Source of the DNA: Muribaculum sp. An289
Lineage (GTDB): Bacteria > Bacteroidota > Bacteroidia > Bacteroidales > UBA932
Assembly: GCF_002159555.1 (NCBI RefSeq)
Contig: NZ_NFIV01000008.1
Span: forward strand, 49,177 to 113,176
Direction: 5' to 3'
DNA length: 64,000 nucleotides
Positions within the stretch are counted from its first letter, which is position 1. The number at the start of each line of letters is the position of its first letter. The position numbers and the translations under genes are program-made. Shown piece by piece: positions 59,904 through 64,000 of the stretch. A model generated the notes under the pieces. The model made no database searches. It saw only the letters and a list, made by a program, of their open reading frames with translations, and was not told the origin of the DNA.

Positions 59904-60332
59904 CTACTCCTTTTTCTTCAGGCGGATTTCCACATCATCGGATTTGAACGCCCCTTTATACCAGTGGCTGCCATCTTCTATCTGATAAACGTCCAGTTCA
60001 AGACTGTCAAGGGCGAATTCCCCTCCGTTTTCAGGCCCGTCCTCATCCTGGAAAAACACTTTCATCTTGTCACCAGGAGGGAAAATGACCACCCTGTTGA
60101 ATTCAAATTCTCCCGAAACATCGGTCGTATCCGCCTCATAAATAGAACTCGGGTGCTCCAAAGACACTTTGATGCCCGGTATAGGATTCGAATCCTCGTC
60201 CGTCACCCTGCCCTTCAGTTCATATTCGGCATACGGGCTTCCGTATTCCACCGCACCTATGCACGATGACAGGCCGAAAACGGAGACAAGCAGAAACTTC
60301 GAGACCGTAGAGAAAATTTTCCTTAATGTCAT
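59904..60332 (-). CDS. Radical-SAM-associated putative lipoprotein
   Basis: A 142-residue lipoprotein: signal MTLRKIFSTVSKFLLVSVFG followed by LSSC, so Cys24 is probably lipidated. The rest is a carboxypeptidase-regulatory-like beta sandwich (YELKGRVTDEDSNPIPGIKV) ending SDDVEIRLKKKE. It is paired with a radical SAM/SPASM enzyme in Bacteroidota, and is presumed to be its substrate or partner. A decayed second copy of the same C-terminus lies upstream of the radical SAM gene (61444-61518). 43 bases separate it from the radical SAM gene. Confidence 0.85.
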   Translation of the reverse strand: MTLRKIFSTVSKFLLVSVFGLSSCIGAVEYGSPYAEYELKGRVTDEDSNPIPGIKVSLEHPSSIYEADTTDVSGEFEFNRVVIFPPGDKMKVFFQDEDGPENGGEFALDSLELDVYQIEDGSHWYKGAFKSDDVEIRLKKKE

Positions 60333-60375
60333 AATATGCTGTTTTATGGTTAATACCTATTCTATTAATCGCCTG

Positions 60376-61443
60376 CTACCGGCCAAGTCTGTCCATGTGG
60401 CAGAAAAGCAGTTTTCCGTCATCCGTCCGAAGATGCATCCCGCCTCCGAGGCAATATTTGAAAAACCGGCAGTCGCCGCACTTGTCTTTCCGCATCCACG
60501 ACCTGTCGCGGTACGGCTGGAAACGGTTTTCCCACACGTCCACGAAATCGTCCTTGTAGATATTGCCCTGATGATAATCGCTCCTGATGCTCGCACACGC
60601 CGAAATAGAGCCGTCGGCAAGTACCGAAGCGACTGAAATCCCGGCATTGCAGGAATAGAGATTGTCCCTGACCCTGCCCTCATACGGGCCGAGAAAGCCC
60701 TCACACGCATAGTTTGCCTTTATCCTGCCTTCCTTGCGGGTTTCCACTATGAAATCCAGCAGCTGCCTGAACTCGTCGTTGTCCAGCTGAAGCTCCGGGT
60801 CGTCGGCCGCGCGGCCTACAGGGAAAACGGTAAAGAGCCGCCACCGCCTCAGCCCTACCGATATAAGATAATCGCGGAATTCGCGGAGTGTATGAAAATT
60901 GCGTTTGTTGACACAGGTCACGACATCGAATACGACAGACGGTTCGTTTGCAAGCATTTTCACGGCCTGCGAAGCATAGGCGAAGCTCCCTTTGACCCCG
61001 CGCATCCAATCGTGCTCTTCCTGAAAACCGTCAAGGCTTATCGTCGCCGAATGGAGCCCGGCCGCCAGCAGGGCATCGAATCTTTTGGGGGACATGAGCC
61101 TTCCGTTCGAAACCAGTCCCCATGAAAATCCCAGCTTGTATATCTCAAGCCCGCATTTTTCCAAATCCTTCCTCATAAGAGGCTCGCCGCCGGTTATCAC
61201 TACCATGATTTTATGAGGGTCGTATGCGCCGGCCACCCTTTCCAGAACCTTCCTGAAATCCGCGAAAGGCATGTCGGGTACTGTCGATGAAACCTTGCAG
61301 TCGCTTCCGCAATGACGGCACTGCATATTGCATTTCAGGGTACACTCCCAAAACAGCTGCCTCAGGACATGTGTCCTGGCATCTTCCGCAACTACAGGAC
61401 GGTAAAGGTCCAGCATCAGTTTGTTTTTCAGTCCGAGCCTCAT
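60376..61443 (-). CDS. Radical SAM/SPASM-domain enzyme
   Basis: A 355-residue enzyme. The CNMQCRHC triad near residue 38 binds the radical 4Fe-4S cluster. The C-terminal SPASM region has more cysteines (CNAGISVASVLADGSISACA, DKCGDCRFFKYC) for auxiliary clusters. GGEPLM is also present. This matches the Bacteroidota radical SAM group that occurs with a small lipoprotein, as here. The chemistry and product are unknown. The ATG at 61443 overlaps the stop of a lipoprotein gene remnant. Confidence 0.9.
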   Translation of the reverse strand: MRLGLKNKLMLDLYRPVVAEDARTHVLRQLFWECTLKCNMQCRHCGSDCKVSSTVPDMPFADFRKVLERVAGAYDPHKIMVVITGGEPLMRKDLEKCGLEIYKLGFSWGLVSNGRLMSPKRFDALLAAGLHSATISLDGFQEEHDWMRGVKGSFAYASQAVKMLANEPSVVFDVVTCVNKRNFHTLREFRDYLISVGLRRWRLFTVFPVGRAADDPELQLDNDEFRQLLDFIVETRKEGRIKANYACEGFLGPYEGRVRDNLYSCNAGISVASVLADGSISACASIRSDYHQGNIYKDDFVDVWENRFQPYRDRSWMRKDKCGDCRFFKYCLGGGMHLRTDDGKLLFCHMDRLGR

Positions 61444-61518
61444 ATATTTTTCTTTCTGAGATTGATTTCCACATCATCCGACCGGAAGCCGCCCTTGTAC
61501 CATCCGTCGGCTTTCCGT
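61444..61518 (-). pseudogene. Remnant 3' end of a second radical-SAM-associated lipoprotein gene
   Basis: Read on the minus strand, the last 25 codons give RKADGWYKGGFRSDDVEINL-RKKNI and a TGA that overlaps the radical SAM ATG (ATATGA). The intact lipoprotein ends HWYKGAFKSDDVEIRLKKKE, so this is the C-terminus of a paralogue. A TGA stop lies directly upstream in frame and nothing further homologous is seen, so the N-terminal 110 or so residues are gone. The upstream sequence now serves as promoter region for the radical SAM gene and for the divergent methionine sulfoxide reductase gene. Confidence 0.75.
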
Positions 61519-61598
61519 CAAATAAAACATCCTATAGATGCATCGGGAAATCCAAATGTTGCAAAATAATAGTATTTTTACGGGAAAATTCGGAAGAA

Positions 61599-62129
61599 AT
61601 GGCTGAAAATCTTTTTATTGCCTCCGGAGGCAAACAAGAAAAATACGAAGCCCTGCTGCCACAGCTTAGGGCACTGTTCGATGGGGAAAACGACATCGTA
61701 GCCAACACCGCCAACTGTGCGGCGGCCCTGCACGCCACATTCGGGCATCTGTGGACAGGGTTCTACTTCGTGAAAAATGCAACGGCTGCCGAAGACGGCA
61801 ACGCGGACAAACATGAGAAGACCCTCGTGCTGGGTCCATTCCAAGGCCCCATAGCCTGCACAAGGATAGCCTGCGGCCGCGGAGTCTGCGGAACGGCATG
61901 GAAAGAAAGACGCACCCTGGTTGTACCGGATGTAGATGAATTTCCGGGGCATATCGCATGCAGCAGCCGGTCCCGCTCGGAAATAGTAGTTCCGGTTTTC
62001 AGGAAAACGGCCGGCGACAGTGAAATAATAGGGGTACTGGACATCGACAGCGCCTTTATCGGGGCATTCGACGACACAGACCGGAAATATCTGGAAGAAA
62101 TCTGCCTGCTGCTGTCACGAACGATATAG
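61599..62129 (+). CDS. Free methionine-(R)-sulfoxide reductase (GAF-domain fRMsr)
   Basis: A 176-residue GAF-domain enzyme that reduces free methionine-(R)-sulfoxide. Three cysteines stand at the spacing of the known fRMsr catalytic set (10 then 24 residues apart): in ACTRIACGRGVCGTAW and PGHIACSS. The ATG at 61599 (MAENLFIASGGKQEKY) is 156 bases from the divergent radical SAM start; the long upstream frame is not protein-like. A copy of its last 20 bases recurs at 62757-62776. Confidence 0.92.
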   Translation: MAENLFIASGGKQEKYEALLPQLRALFDGENDIVANTANCAAALHATFGHLWTGFYFVKNATAAEDGNADKHEKTLVLGPFQGPIACTRIACGRGVCGTAWKERRTLVVPDVDEFPGHIACSSRSRSEIVVPVFRKTAGDSEIIGVLDIDSAFIGAFDDTDRKYLEEICLLLSRTI

Positions 62130-62868
62130 GACAAGCGGCCAAAATTTCGGACCAGCGGATAATATCGGTAAAACCGGAAACAGGTCAATTTTGACCATAT
62201 CTACGCAATCCATTAATTTGTAGCATTTTATAAAACCGCAACAAATTATCCTTGTTCCGAGCGACATCCACGTGGACTTCGCTGGGAATAAGGATTTTTG
62301 GATTTTTGATAATATATTGACATACAGTTATTTACAAGCGATATAGTTAAGTCGGGGCGTTCTCGGTTTGACACTATTCTTGCACGCCACGGTTTCGTTT
62401 ACGGTGGGCTGGGAAACAACATCTCCGCTGAAAGAATGACGGGAAAAGGAATGGAAAAGTAGTTGAAGTGGAATGAGGAGGAAAAATAGGAATTTGTCGT
62501 ATCATTTTCCACCCCACAGCCATCCGGCCGCTTACGGAATAATTGATAATCAATAACTTACAAAAAATCCAGGCTGTCTTTGGGTGCCTCAGAAAGTACC
62601 CAAGCGCAGAGGTTATTTTTATAAATTGCTTATTATCAACCTTTTACAAAAACAATAGCTGGCTATGGGGTGGAAAAAGTTGATTTTGTTCGGGTCACGG
62701 GCGAGAAATGAAGCCACGGAAGATTCCGACCGGTATTATCCGCTGGTCCAAAATTTCTGCTGTAACAAACGATATAGCGGGGCCGGTTAAGCAGCGTATG
62801 ACAACGAAGCAGCGTATTAAACCGAAAACAGGCAGCTACGCTTCCGCGCAACCGCCTGAAATCATCTG
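62130..62868. other. Gene-free region with nested inverted repeats between fRMsr and tRNA-Ala; no 23S rRNA
   Basis: 739 bases with no convincing gene. Present: inverted repeat GGACCAGCGGATAATA (62149-62164 and, inverted, 62734-62749); inverted repeat TTTTCCACCCCA(C/T)AGCCA (62505-62522 and 62660-62677); a hairpin at 62248-62295; a TTAAGTCGGGGCGT end at 62347-62360 like that of the second transposable repeat; and a copy of the fRMsr 3' end at 62757-62776. Where 23S rRNA is expected after tRNA-Ala there is none. Confidence 0.75.
62248..62360. repeat. Diverged relative of the ~191-bp transposable repeat (partial)
   Basis: Hairpin arms ATCCTTGTTCCGAGCG and CGCTGGGAATAAGGAT with inner CCACGTGG, followed after about 50 bases by TTAAGTCGGGGCGT, the terminal motif of the repeats at 21935-22126 and 23081-23271. 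The left terminal motif is not found, so this looks like a half or decayed copy. Confidence 0.5.
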
Positions 62869-62942
62869 TGGAGATAGTCGGAGTCGAACCGACGACCCTC
62901 TGCTTGCAAGGCAGATGCTCTAGCCAACTGAGCTATACCCCC
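62869..62942 (-). tRNA. tRNA-Ala (anticodon TGC)
   Basis: A 74-base cloverleaf on the minus strand, acceptor GGGGGTA pairing with TATCTCC, anticodon loop CTTGCAA and T-loop GGTTCGACTCC. CCA is not encoded. It is the usual second tRNA of a ribosomal RNA spacer. Confidence 0.96.
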
Positions 62943-62963
62943 GAAAAAAACTTATCAAACCTG

Positions 62964-63037
62964 TAGTCCCGAGCAGACTTGAACTGCTGACCCCTACATT
63001 ATCAGTGTAGTGCTCTAACCAACTGAGCTACGGGACT
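62964..63037 (-). tRNA. tRNA-Ile (anticodon GAT)
   Basis: A 74-base cloverleaf on the minus strand with perfect acceptor stem AGTCCCG/CGGGACT, anticodon loop CTGATAA and T-loop GTTCAAGTC. It lies 21 bases upstream of tRNA-Ala in the spacer after 16S rRNA. CCA is not encoded. Confidence 0.96.
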
Positions 63038-63108
63038 GTTATTGCATCCACAGGGATGCATGATATAAATTAAAGACTATTTCGAGTGAGCTTGTATCCA
63101 AAGCTCCA

Positions 63109-64000
<892 letters not shown>

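Noticed and set aside
62663..62923. Small frames (62 and 71 codons) between fRMsr and tRNA-Ala
   Set aside because: They overlap tRNA-Ala or inverted repeats and look random.

Overview
The window looks like chromosome of a gut-type Bacteroidales bacterium. Supporting points: the 16S rRNA fragment at the right edge reads as Bacteroidota, promoters match the Bacteroidota -7 box TAnnTTTG (often with TTTG about 19 bases upstream), the Rnf operon is ordered rseC-rnfBCDGEA, tgt is followed by an LptF/LptG permease, and GIN-domain and radical-SAM/lipoprotein families typical of the phylum are present. An uncultured Rikenellaceae- or RC9-like lineage is a guess only.

Layout. 1-1080: 5' part of a TonB-dependent receptor gene. 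1183-14047: one minus-strand tripartite export operon (TolC, membrane fusion protein, four ~780-residue FtsX/MacB-type permeases, one ATPase) with a sigma-54-like -24 element at its head. 14236-15486: a small unknown gene, then a Y1 (REP-associated) transposase between two 62-bp palindromic repeats. 15488-18980: GIN-domain lipoprotein, NtrC-type regulator and histidine kinase, the likely controllers of the export operon. 19049-21799: GntR-regulated ABC transporter operon with its operator. 21853-23271: a second Y1 transposase between ~191-bp structured repeats. 23338-35184: a long minus-strand run of two M23 peptidases, a MerR-type regulator, a Nif3-like protein, a zinc-ribbon coiled-coil protein, dnaB, a DUF3108 protein, rseC and the six rnf genes. 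35264-45051: mostly plus-strand alaS, an LptF/G-Fmt fusion, thiamine pyrophosphokinase, tgt and a second LptF/G permease, with a nucleoside-type MFS gene facing them. 45106-51279: a second complete efflux operon (TolC, HlyD-type protein, two ATPases, two ABC-2 permeases). 51399-61443: MATE exporter, two tandem AraC regulators, CobW GTPase, acetyltransferase, membrane protein plus winged-helix regulator, lgt, an rRNA-type methyltransferase, and a radical SAM/lipoprotein pair. 61599-62129: free methionine-(R)-sulfoxide reductase. 62130-62868: gene-free, repeat-rich DNA. 62869-64000: tRNA-Ala, tRNA-Ile and the 3' part of 16S rRNA, all on the minus strand.

Most notable points: no 23S gene follows 16S-tRNA-Ile-tRNA-Ala; LptF/G permease and methionyl-tRNA formyltransferase lie in one uninterrupted reading frame; two different transposase/palindrome elements are present, with a diverged relative of the second near the rRNA locus; short tandem repeats with a unit of 20-21 bases recur at five unrelated places; Tgt lacks its zinc cysteines; and a broken second copy of the radical-SAM-associated lipoprotein sits directly before the radical SAM gene.

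The genes combine into two themes: envelope export and stress (two TolC systems, GIN protein with two-component system, GntR-ABC, MATE, Lpt permeases, Lgt, M23 enzymes) and energy and translation housekeeping (Rnf, AlaS, Fmt, Tgt, DnaB, rRNA/tRNA).
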